Source: Bacteroidales bacterium (GTDB lineage: Bacteria > Bacteroidota > Bacteroidia > Bacteroidales > F082). Taken from it: DNA of 62,078 bases. The translations under genes were made by a program, and so were the position numbers. The number at the start of each line of letters is the position of its first letter. The first letter of the stretch is position 1. The stretch covers positions 1 through 62,078 of the forward strand of contig JANQGJ010000092.1 in assembly GCA_028277395.1 (NCBI GenBank), given 5' to 3'. The notes under the pieces were generated by a model that worked only from the letters and a program-made list of their open reading frames with translations, was not told the DNA's origin and did not search any database. Shown piece by piece: positions 54,731 to 62,078 of the stretch.

Positions 54731-57343
54731 TTACCTGAGGATAGTAACTGAACCTTTCAGTGTAATCATCGATTCACCTTTGAGTGTTATAATATAAACA
54801 TTGCATACATAATAATACACTCCGTTCACACATTCCTGATTGTTATTCTGATTTCTTCCATCCCAGTTAATCTCAGGATCGTTCGTTGTAAACATTACTT
54901 TACCCCATCTGTTCATAATGGTCATATCAACCCTGCTAACATTTGCTTTCGGATTTCCTGATCTGGATCCCATTGGAACGAAAAGCGGATTTTTATCATC
55001 TCCATTTGGAGTAAATACGTTTGGCAGCTCATATACAGGGCATTCCTCATAACCAACGCAAATACTACTACTCCTTTCACTTATATTTCCAACCGAATCC
55101 CTGGCTGTTACATAATAACATCCAACAACGGCTTCGATGTTATCATGCAGGAAATAAGTTGTATCATTATGGATATAATCAACAGAGTCAATCAACAGAG
55201 CATTTTCAGCACCGGGAGGAACATAATATATGAAGTATTTTACGGCGTCATAGCTACATGAATCATATGGAAGATACATCCCCAACTCATTTGATATTTC
55301 TTCGCAATCAGTATATACACTAAGTTCAGGTTTACAGGGTGGTACATTGTCTATTGGAGTTTCACACGTGAGTTGTGAGTAATTTATAATTGGATCAACC
55401 AGTCCGGGTAATGAATAATGTCCGATTGTTTTAATGTAATAGCAGTATTCCTGGTAATTCTCAAGATCCTGATCCCGATAAAACCCATAATTAGTAGTTC
55501 CCACAGAATCATAATCTGAACTTCCGGGATCTTTTCTGTAAATCACTGAGTATTCATTCTCCCAGGGCACCTGTGGTGTCCAAATCAATTTCACTTCATG
55601 ATCTGTAGGTTCAGTTCTGATGAAAACTGAGGAAGCCTTTTGTGAACTTCCAATTGCTGATATCAGGTTTTCAAACTCAATTTTATAGCTAAATGGCCCG
55701 TCATTTTCATTTAAATTGACATCACTATCGAGGTAAATAGTATCGTTAAGATCATTAAATGTTGCAATAAGTTCACCATCACCATCCCAAATAATTCCAT
55801 CATTTCTATAAAGAAGATACTTATACGGTCCCGGAAACTGTATTGTATCAAGTTCAATCGGTTTCGACCAGTCAACATAAACCCTGCCTGCTTCCAGATC
55901 AAGACTATCATTACTTACATGGGTAATTATCGGAACGTCTCTTTTCAGATATGCACATGCCTCATTCGATGCATAACTTTCAGCCTGATCATAAAAGAAT
56001 GCAACAACACGATAGCAATAGTCAATTCCATGAACCAGTCCATCTCCATCATTATCATCACGAAATGTTACTATATTTATATCGTTTATCTCTTCTATTA
56101 ACCTGAATCCGGTATATCCGGGAAGTCCTGTTTCGCAGTAACCCGGTTCCCAGCCTGAATTACCACTCCTCCGGTAAATCCGATACCCTATTGCATTATC
56201 GCAAGGGCTTTTTTCCCAGCTAAGATCAATACCAGTACCCAATGGTGAAGCAGTTAGATTCTCAGGAGCAGGTGCAATTACTTTGATAAATACTGATTTG
56301 AAGTTTACAAGATTTACCGGTATACCGTTATCCCTAGCTTTAAAAACTACAGTATATGGTTCCAACCTGACATGATTGCATATCGTATTCCATTTAAAAA
56401 TCCCTGTTACAGTATCATCACCACTTCCAGCATCAAATGTTGCCCAACTCTGAGATAATTCAAAAGGGCCTCCATAACCTTCCAGTGTTACATTTGAACC
56501 ATCAGGATCAATACCTGTTACTTCAAACTGTAATGTTGTATTTGCAACAACACAAGTATCATCAATAGTGTGAATTTCAGGAGGATCATGATCACAAGCT
56601 ACGATATTAATTTGCATATCACGTCGAACAGATGATATTTTTACTCCAAACCTCCACTCTTCAATTGTAAAAGCGACATTGTATTCTCCCTGTAATGGGG
56701 GCGTTTCCCAGATAATATCTCCGGTTATTGAGTCTATACGGAAGTAATCAGTTGCAATTGGAAAAGAGTATCCCGGAATATCGTATCCTCCGGCTCCTTT
56801 ACAAACAACTAGTTTATATGACAAACTATCACCGTCAGTATCGTAAGCTGCCGGATTATGGATGAATGTTTTCCCTACACAACCCTGATCAATTGGGGGA
56901 TTTAATAATTCAACCGATGAGTTATATCCAATAAATGGATTTATCAGAATTTCTGTTTCAACAAACATTGGAACATTTACCGAATTTGGAATATTTAACA
57001 CTCCAAAATTCCGGTTCGGATCTTCAACTGAAACAACATACCTTGCAGCACCAGGGAATGTATGATTTCCTTTGTAAATATTCAGGGAAATATTACTGAC
57101 TCCCTGAATTGGTTTGAAATATATTCTCTCAAGTTCTCCTGTCGATCCGTCTCCCCATTTAACAGGCATAAAATTCCTGTCATCATCAGCCTGACTTGAA
57201 GTTTTAGTATACATAGTAACTGTAAACTCATAAGTCAGATCGTACAAATGTTTGTATGTTATTTCAGCAGCTCTCTGATGGGTGGCCATCGACTGTAAAA
57301 CAACAAACAAGATAAATATAATGACAACAGTAAATTTCTTCAT
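54731..57343 (-). CDS. T9SS-exported adhesin with FN3-like repeats and type B sorting domain
   Basis: An 870-residue surface protein. After a signal peptide (MKKFTVVIIFILFVVLQSMA) come Ig-like and fibronectin-III-like segments (APENLTASPLGTGIDLSWEK and HEVKLIWTPQVPWENEYSVI are examples). The C-terminus is the gliding-motility/T9SS type B domain: ELPNVFTPNGDDKNPLFVP, MTIMNRWGKVMF, NWDGRNQNNNQECVNGVYYY, ending in KGSVTILR. It is expected to be secreted through the type IX system and attached to the cell surface. Its ligand is unknown. Confidence 0.92.
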   Translation of the reverse strand: MKKFTVVIIFILFVVLQSMATHQRAAEITYKHLYDLTYEFTVTMYTKTSSQADDDRNFMPVKWGDGSTGELERIYFKPIQGVSNISLNIYKGNHTFPGAARYVVSVEDPNRNFGVLNIPNSVNVPMFVETEILINPFIGYNSSVELLNPPIDQGCVGKTFIHNPAAYDTDGDSLSYKLVVCKGAGGYDIPGYSFPIATDYFRIDSITGDIIWETPPLQGEYNVAFTIEEWRFGVKISSVRRDMQINIVACDHDPPEIHTIDDTCVVANTTLQFEVTGIDPDGSNVTLEGYGGPFELSQSWATFDAGSGDDTVTGIFKWNTICNHVRLEPYTVVFKARDNGIPVNLVNFKSVFIKVIAPAPENLTASPLGTGIDLSWEKSPCDNAIGYRIYRRSGNSGWEPGYCETGLPGYTGFRLIEEINDINIVTFRDDNDGDGLVHGIDYCYRVVAFFYDQAESYASNEACAYLKRDVPIITHVSNDSLDLEAGRVYVDWSKPIELDTIQFPGPYKYLLYRNDGIIWDGDGELIATFNDLNDTIYLDSDVNLNENDGPFSYKIEFENLISAIGSSQKASSVFIRTEPTDHEVKLIWTPQVPWENEYSVIYRKDPGSSDYDSVGTTNYGFYRDQDLENYQEYCYYIKTIGHYSLPGLVDPIINYSQLTCETPIDNVPPCKPELSVYTDCEEISNELGMYLPYDSCSYDAVKYFIYYVPPGAENALLIDSVDYIHNDTTYFLHDNIEAVVGCYYVTARDSVGNISERSSSICVGYEECPVYELPNVFTPNGDDKNPLFVPMGSRSGNPKANVSRVDMTIMNRWGKVMFTTNDPEINWDGRNQNNNQECVNGVYYYVCNVYIITLKGESMITLKGSVTILR

Positions 57344-57363
57344 CCAATTATTACGATAGAAAT

Positions 57364-57397
57364 CAAAATTACAACAAAAAGCAAATCCAATGCCAAA
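57364..57397 (-). promoter_or_regulatory. Candidate promoter of the T9SS adhesin gene (TTTG-N22-TAATTTTG)
   Basis: On the minus strand, TTTG (57394-57397) and TAATTTTG (57364-57371) are 22 bases apart, near the Bacteroidota spacing. The leader would be about 16 bases. Confidence 0.5.
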
Positions 57398-57479
57398 GAA
57401 TTCGCACTAATAAGTTAAAAAAAACTTAATTTTAAGAAAGAAGGAAGCCTGTTTTGTTAATCTGTTTTGCTTGAAACCA

Positions 57480-58403
57480 TTAGGTTTTTATCCTTGATTC
57501 TATATGTTCTTTCATTCCTGAAATATTATTATAATTAAACCAGGTCAGTTCGGGGTCCCTCCTGAACCACGTCATCTGACGCTTTGCATACCTCCTGGTA
57601 CTTACTTTTATCTTTTCAATGGCATCATTAAGACTTAATCTACCATCCAGATGTAAAAACAACTCCTTATAACCAACAGTATTAAGTGAATTGCAACTAC
57701 GATATGAATATACTGATTTAGCTTCAAGAAGCCATCCATCCGTTATCATTTTGGAAGTACGCTGATTAATTCTTTCAACAAGAAGTTCCCTTGGAATATC
57801 AATACCCAGTTTTATAATCCCAAAACTTCTGGGTTTAGGTTTATTCAGCCTTAATTCAGAGTATTTATCACCTGTTTGTATACAAACTTCAACAGCCCTC
57901 ATAAGCCTCACGGGGTTTTTGGTATCAACGCTCAAAAGGTATTCAGGATCAAGCTCCTCCAGCATTGATATCAGTGAATCGATCCCGGAAGTTTCATACA
58001 TATTTTTTACATGATTTCTGATATCATCATCAATGTCAGGGAGGTTGTCAATCCCTTTACAAACTGCATCAATATATAAACCTGAACCTCCGGCCATAAT
58101 AACAACCTGGTTGTTGTTAAACTTTTTATTCAGTAATTCCAGTACCTGGTTTTCGTACAATGAGACATTATAATTATCTGTCACTGATAAATTACCTACC
58201 ATATGGTGTTTTACAATTTGCTGCTCTTCATATGTTGGTGCTGCTGTTCCCAATGGAATCTCCTTATAAAACTGGCGGGAATCAGCAGAAATAATTTCGG
58301 TTCCAAAATATTGTGCAAGCTCAATGGCAATACTGGTTTTACCGGAAGCAGTAGGTCCGGCAATAATTATTAACTTCCCTTTGAACTCATTATTTACCCC
58401 CAT
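57480..58403 (-). CDS. miaA: tRNA dimethylallyltransferase
   Basis: A 307-residue isopentenyltransferase that modifies adenosine-37 in tRNAs reading U-starting codons. The P-loop is [20 protein letters not shown], followed by [34 protein letters not shown] and [20 protein letters not shown], all typical of MiaA. The gene overlaps cca by 14 bases, so the two are translationally coupled; both proteins act on tRNA. Confidence 0.96.
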   Translation of the reverse strand: MGVNNEFKGKLIIIAGPTASGKTSIAIELAQYFGTEIISADSRQFYKEIPLGTAAPTYEEQQIVKHHMVGNLSVTDNYNVSLYENQVLELLNKKFNNNQVVIMAGGSGLYIDAVCKGIDNLPDIDDDIRNHVKNMYETSGIDSLISMLEELDPEYLLSVDTKNPVRLMRAVEVCIQTGDKYSELRLNKPKPRSFGIIKLGIDIPRELLVERINQRTSKMITDGWLLEAKSVYSYRSCNSLNTVGYKELFLHLDGRLSLNDAIEKIKVSTRRYAKRQMTWFRRDPELTWFNYNNISGMKEHIESRIKT

Positions 58404-59835
58404 GATTATCAGGAATTTGCTTCACTACCCTTAACTTCTTTTCTTTACCTTTTTCAAGCATGAAAGCATAAGCATCTTCAAATGTGTTATCAATCTCGCC
58501 ATCAAGGATAGCTTCACGAATCGCTATCTTAATGTCTCCAACAGTTTTTGAGGGGCTTAATCCAAATGTTTCCATTATAACTTCACCGGATACTGGCGGT
58601 TGCCAGTTTCGCAGATGGTCTTTTTCTTCAACTTCTTTAAGTTTTTTTCTTACAAGCTGAAAATTCTTAAGATACCTTTTAACCTTTTCTTCATTTTTTG
58701 AAGTAATATCAGCATCACAAAGCATCATCAGACTGTCAATATCATCACCGGCATCGAAAAGCAATCTACGCACTGCCGAATCTGTAACAATGTCCTGTGA
58801 AAGAACAATTGGCCTGAGATGCAGCTGTACCATTTTTTGTACAAACCGCATTTTATCATTTTGCGGCAGTTTAAGTTTTTTGAAAATACCGGGTATCATT
58901 TTGGCACCAATAAATTCGTGACCATGAAATGTCCATCCCGTTTCAGGACTGTATCTTTTGGTTACGGGTTTCGCAATATCATGTAATATGGCACTCCATC
59001 TTAACCAAAGATCATCTGTATTCTGTGATAGATTATCCAGTACCTGAAGTGTATGATAAAAATTATCCTTATGTGCCTGTTTATTAATTACCTCCACACC
59101 TTTCAAATCAGCGAGTTTTGGAAATATTATCTTCAGCAACCCTGATTCATCCAACAGAACAAAGCCTTTTGATGGTTTATTGGACAGAACTATCAGGTTC
59201 AATTCATCTGCAACTCTTTCCCCTGAAACAATGGAGATCCTGTTTTTATTTCTTGTGATCGCTTCAAATGTTGAAGGGGCAATATCAAAATCAAGCTGTG
59301 TAGCAAATCTGATCGCCCTCATCATTCTCAACGGATCATCAGAAAAAGTAATATCAGGATCAAGTGGTGTACGAATAATTCTGTTTTCAATATCCTCCTG
59401 ACCGTTAAACGGGTCCAACAGGTCACCATATGAGTTTTTTTGCAGGCTAAGCGACATTGCATTAATAGTAAAATCTCTTCTGTTCTGGTCATCACTAAGC
59501 GTTCCATCCTCTACAATAGGTTTTCTTGAATGCGATCTGTACGACTCTTTTCTTGCTCCTACAAACTCTATAACCCATTCACCATGACGAATCATAGCTG
59601 TTCCAAAATTTTTAAAATACTTAACGTTTGCTCCTTTTCCCAATTCTTCAGATACTTTTCTGGCTACTTTAATACCACTTCCAAGCACAACAACATCAAC
59701 ATCCTTCGATGGTCTTGAGATAATAAGGTCCCTCACAAACCCACCAATTACAAATGCTTTTGTATTAGAATCAGTACAAACTTTAGAAATAATATGAAAG
59801 AAATTGTCCTGCAATTTCCCGGCAAAATTCGTCAT
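58390..59835 (-). CDS. cca: CCA tRNA nucleotidyltransferase / poly(A) polymerase family with HD domain
   Basis: A 481-residue class II nucleotidyltransferase. [20 protein letters not shown] and DVVVLG carry the GG and Asp metal motifs. [13 protein letters not shown] and [17 protein letters not shown] define the tRNA-nucleotidyltransferase family. A central HD domain ([13 protein letters not shown]) adds a likely phosphatase activity. It repairs or adds the 3' CCA of tRNA. I start at the ATG 59835; the TTG at 59850 lies upstream of the promoter element. Confidence 0.93.
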   Translation of the reverse strand: MTNFAGKLQDNFFHIISKVCTDSNTKAFVIGGFVRDLIISRPSKDVDVVVLGSGIKVARKVSEELGKGANVKYFKNFGTAMIRHGEWVIEFVGARKESYRSHSRKPIVEDGTLSDDQNRRDFTINAMSLSLQKNSYGDLLDPFNGQEDIENRIIRTPLDPDITFSDDPLRMMRAIRFATQLDFDIAPSTFEAITRNKNRISIVSGERVADELNLIVLSNKPSKGFVLLDESGLLKIIFPKLADLKGVEVINKQAHKDNFYHTLQVLDNLSQNTDDLWLRWSAILHDIAKPVTKRYSPETGWTFHGHEFIGAKMIPGIFKKLKLPQNDKMRFVQKMVQLHLRPIVLSQDIVTDSAVRRLLFDAGDDIDSLMMLCDADITSKNEEKVKRYLKNFQLVRKKLKEVEEKDHLRNWQPPVSGEVIMETFGLSPSKTVGDIKIAIREAILDGEIDNTFEDAYAFMLEKGKEKKLRVVKQIPDNHGGK

Positions 59836-59839
59836 GCGG

Positions 59840-59847
59840 CAAAAATA
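59840..59847 (-). promoter_or_regulatory. Candidate -7 element abutting the cca start codon
   Basis: TATTTTTG on the minus strand matches TAnnTTTG and ends four bases before the ATG, giving a leaderless or almost leaderless cca-miaA message. Confidence 0.4.
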
Positions 59848-59932
59848 CAAAATAAGTAAACAGATAGGCGGAAACTACAATTGTACATTGTTGATATCTT
59901 GTACATTAATTTAGAAAAAATATAGTTATGTT

Positions 59933-59966
59933 TTTGCATGTTATATTACCCGCATTTGTATATTTG
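59933..59966 (+). promoter_or_regulatory. Candidate promoter of the isocitrate dehydrogenase gene (TTTG-N22-TATATTTG)
   Basis: TTTG (59933-59936) and TATATTTG (59959-59966) are separated by 22 bases, one of the clearest Bacteroidota-type promoters here. Transcription would start about 30 bases before the ATG. Confidence 0.6.
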
Positions 59967-60001
59967 TGGGTTAGTTTTTAACCGAAAATAAACGTTATAA
60001 A

Positions 60002-61198
60002 ATGTCGAAAAGAACAATAGTTGCCCTTCCGGGTGACGGTATCGGAAAAGCAGTACTGGACGAAACTATTCGTGTACTAGATGCTGCAGGATTTGAAGCT
60101 GATTATGTAGAAGGTGATATTGGTTGGGAATTCTGGAAATCTGAGGGTAATCCTTTACCAGACAGAACCAAAGAATTAATTAAAAAGCACAAAATTGGAT
60201 TGTTTGGAGCCATTACCTCTAAACCAAAAGATGCTGCTTTTGAAGAACTATCACCTGAGTTGCAGAGCAAAGGGTTAGTTTACTCATCTCCAATTGTTGG
60301 CCTTCGTCAGCATTTTGGTTTGGATATTTGCATGCGTCCATGTCGTACCTACAAAGGTAATCCTCTTAACTTCATTCGCAGGGCACAAGGTGATAACTTT
60401 GATGAGCCTGAGATTGATGCAGTTATCTTCAGACAAAACACTGAAGGTTTGTATGGTGGTGTTGAATGGAGCGATCCTCCGGAGCAGGTTTATGAAGCTC
60501 TAATGACACACCCTAAATTTGACAAAAACTTTGGTCATGTACCAAAAGATGAAATTTCTGTATCAACCCGTATTTTCACTAAAAACGGAACAGAGCGTAT
60601 TTTAAGAGCTGCTTTTAACCATGCTAAGAAATACGGATATAAATCTGTAACTGTTTGCGAAAAACCAAATGTTATTCGTGAAACTTCAGGAATGATGTTC
60701 AAAATGGCACAGGAAATTCAAAAAACTGATTTCCCTGAAATCGAACTATGGAATACAAACATTGATGCTCAAATGATGTGGCTGACCAAAAATCCTGAGG
60801 ATTATGGTGTAATAGTTGCTGGTAACATGTTTGGAGATATTGTTTCTGATGGTTTTGCAGGTTTGATTGGTGGACTTGGATTTGCTTGTTCAGCTCAGTT
60901 CAACCCTGAAACAGGTATTGGTGTATTTGAACCAACTCATGGTTCAGCTCCTAAATACGCTGATTACGAAACATCAATCGTAAATCCTGTTGCAATGATC
61001 GAATCAGCTTGTATGATGCTTGATTTCATCGAAGAAAATGAAATTGCTAAGAAGATCAGAAAAGCCGTTGCAGAAGTAATTGCAGAAGGTAAAGTGAGAA
61101 CTTATGATATGATGAAGATGCGTGGTACAGCTAATGTTATTAACGAAGGTGCTGCTACTACAGTTGAAATGGCTGACGCTGTTATCGCTAAACTTTAA
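60002..61198 (+). CDS. icd: NADP-type isocitrate dehydrogenase (isocitrate/isopropylmalate family)
   Basis: A 398-residue decarboxylating dehydrogenase. VALPGDGIGKAVLDET starts the fold. Conserved active-site Arg, Lys and Asp residues lie in FRQNTEGLYGGVEW, VTVCEKPNVIRETSG, WNTNIDAQMMWL and GNMFGDIVSDGFAGL. The cofactor loop THGSAPKYADY has the Lys-Tyr pair that in E. coli isocitrate dehydrogenase contacts the 2'-phosphate of NADP, whereas NAD enzymes have other residues there. It links the TCA cycle to glutamate synthesis. Isopropylmalate dehydrogenase is less likely. It is followed by an HD-like gene 11 bases later. Confidence 0.9.
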   Translation: MSKRTIVALPGDGIGKAVLDETIRVLDAAGFEADYVEGDIGWEFWKSEGNPLPDRTKELIKKHKIGLFGAITSKPKDAAFEELSPELQSKGLVYSSPIVGLRQHFGLDICMRPCRTYKGNPLNFIRRAQGDNFDEPEIDAVIFRQNTEGLYGGVEWSDPPEQVYEALMTHPKFDKNFGHVPKDEISVSTRIFTKNGTERILRAAFNHAKKYGYKSVTVCEKPNVIRETSGMMFKMAQEIQKTDFPEIELWNTNIDAQMMWLTKNPEDYGVIVAGNMFGDIVSDGFAGLIGGLGFACSAQFNPETGIGVFEPTHGSAPKYADYETSIVNPVAMIESACMMLDFIEENEIAKKIRKAVAEVIAEGKVRTYDMMKMRGTANVINEGAATTVEMADAVIAKL

Positions 61199-61209
61199 TC
61201 CATACTACT

Positions 61210-61761
61210 ATGAATAACACAGTTTTGGAACTTTGGCCCGAATTGGAATGGATCAATGACGAAGAATTAAAGGAAAAAACAGCCCGTACATGGGAACTGG
61301 CTTTGGAAAGAAGTGTTCTTAAACCTGAAGATTTAAGAAGAATTCCTTTCACTTTGTTATGCGGACCAGACCTGAAAGTTACTTTCATGGACCACAAACG
61401 CTCGGTAGTACATATTGCACGCGATGCAGGTAATAAAATCAACGAAATGTATCATGGTGAGTTACCGGTTGATATGGACGTATTAATTGCAGGTGCAATT
61501 CTTGCTGATGTTGGTAAATTACTTGAATATATATTGGATGAAAATGGTAAAGCCATTCAGGGCAACTATGGTAAATACCTGCGTCACCCTTTCAGTGGTG
61601 TAAGTTTAGCTGAAGAAGCAGGAGTACCTGCTGAGGTATGCCATATAATTGCTACACATGCCGGAGAAGGAAATATGGTAAAAAGAACTACAGAAGCATA
61701 TCTGGTTCACCATGCCGACTTCATGACATTCCTCCCCTTTAAAGAAAGGTTGAAAGTATAA
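61210..61761 (+). CDS. HD-like domain protein lacking the HD pair
   Basis: A 183-residue protein with an HD-domain fold pattern: HKRSVVHIARDAGNKINEMY, AGAILADVGKLLEYI, HPFSGVSLAEEAGVPAEVCH and IIATHAGEG. The His-Asp doublet is missing: the usual LLHDIGK is LADVGK, with Ala in place of His. The flanking His residues are present, so metal binding could be altered instead of lost. It sits in the icd operon (11 bases) and ends at a strong terminator. No function is known. Confidence 0.82.
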   Translation: MNNTVLELWPELEWINDEELKEKTARTWELALERSVLKPEDLRRIPFTLLCGPDLKVTFMDHKRSVVHIARDAGNKINEMYHGELPVDMDVLIAGAILADVGKLLEYILDENGKAIQGNYGKYLRHPFSGVSLAEEAGVPAEVCHIIATHAGEGNMVKRTTEAYLVHHADFMTFLPFKERLKV

Positions 61762-61776
61762 CATATGATATTGATT

Positions 61777-61803
61777 AAAAGCCCGATTCGTCGGGCTTTT
61801 TTT
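61777..61803 (+). terminator. Strong Rho-independent terminator after the HD-like gene
   Basis: AAAAGCCCGA (61777-61786) pairs perfectly with TCGGGCTTTT (61791-61800) around a TTCG tetraloop, followed by T residues. It is symmetric enough to stop the minus-strand cargo gene as well. Confidence 0.92.
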
Positions 61804-61865
61804 ACGTGATGACACGAAAATAATATGAACCTATTAACAGATGTTTAATAGTTCTAAAACCCGTG

Positions 61866-62078
61866 TTACTCAACAAAAATCTTCCTTACACCCAGGCTAT
61901 CACCCTTGCTCATTACTCTCACAAAATACAATCCTTTTTGCCAATTGGAAGTATTTATCGAAACTGAAGTTTCAAAAGGTTCAGGATTATGAACCAATCT
62001 TCCAAAAATATCATACACTTCAACATCCAGTTCTCTCACTGCATTTGAAGTGCTCATTATATTAAGCATTCCCCGTAC
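61866..62078 (-). CDS. C-terminal part of a T9SS type A cargo protein (cut off by window end)
   Basis: The open frame reads to the right edge, so only the last 70 or so residues are seen. They contain RGMLNIMSTSN, LDVEVYDIFGRLVHN, VSINTSNWQKGLYFVRVMSK and end VRKIFVE, which is the type A C-terminal sorting domain of type IX secretion. The nature of the cargo is not visible. The gene continues beyond 62078 on the minus strand. Confidence 0.88.
   Translation of the reverse strand, partial: VRGMLNIMSTSNAVRELDVEVYDIFGRLVHNPEPFETSVSINTSNWQKGLYFVRVMSKGDSLGVRKIFVE

Overview
The window looks like a chromosomal segment from a low-GC member of the Bacteroidota, probably an anaerobic or facultative Bacteroidales/Marinilabiliales-like organism. 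The support is: C-terminal type IX secretion signals on two proteins (type B at 54731-57343, type A on the partial gene at the right edge), repeated TAnnTTTG promoter elements of the Bacteroidota type, lineage-typical proteins (long-form urocanate hydratase, System II cytochrome c maturation, GH57/GT4/debranching glycogen cluster, DcaP-like porin), and the absence of strong Shine-Dalgarno sequences. No rRNA, tRNA, CRISPR array, insertion sequence or phage module was seen.

Layout. 1-4.5 kb: outer-membrane porin, dCMP-deaminase-like enzyme, S9 peptidase. 4.9-9.9 kb: three-gene glycogen/alpha-glucan cluster. 9.9-13.3 kb: GtrA protein and M28-PDZ peptidase (minus strand), then a cation diffusion facilitator. 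13.5-17.2 kb: purL. 17.5-23.2 kb: anaerobic nitrite-ammonification block (porin, nrfH, nrfA, terminator, then the ResB/CcsA haem-lyase pair that would mature these multihaem cytochromes). 23.3-30.3 kb: lptFG-type permease and tgt (minus), glycosyltransferase plus sigma factor, hutU, and an MBL hydrolase. 30.3-36.7 kb: a loosely packed zone with eroded genes: a 66-residue GRPP protein, SnoaL-like protein, frameshifted MBL fragment, ArsN2-type acetyltransferase with an ABM-like partner, GH92 lipoprotein, DUF3795 protein, and a relic in which an aspartokinase piece is joined to diaminopimelate decarboxylase and broken by an in-frame TGA. 36.8-38.2 kb: TetR regulator and short-chain dehydrogenase sharing a palindromic operator.

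38.5-51.5 kb is the most interesting part: nine closely spaced plus-strand genes that look like one operon. They encode a membrane metallophosphoesterase, a Rossmann protein, two membrane class III nucleotide-cyclase-like proteins, an SdiA-regulated-like protein, a 1236-residue phosphoesterase + CotH-kinase-like + Omp85-barrel fusion, an HD domain fused to a Pycsar-type transmembrane effector (PycTM), a pyruvate-kinase-like protein and a PAP2 phosphatase. A third cyclase-like gene faces it at 51533-52672. All three cyclases keep the metal-binding Asp residues but lack the adenine-selecting Lys, so cyclase plus HD-PycTM is a plausible non-canonical cyclic-nucleotide circuit.

52.8-62 kb is mostly housekeeping: two GNAT acetyltransferases, a DivIC/FtsB-like protein, a T9SS-exported fibronectin-type adhesin, the overlapping cca-miaA tRNA-modification pair, an NADP-type isocitrate dehydrogenase, a degenerate HD protein with a strong terminator, and the C-terminal end of a T9SS cargo protein. 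All functional statements come from reading motifs by eye; no database search was possible.
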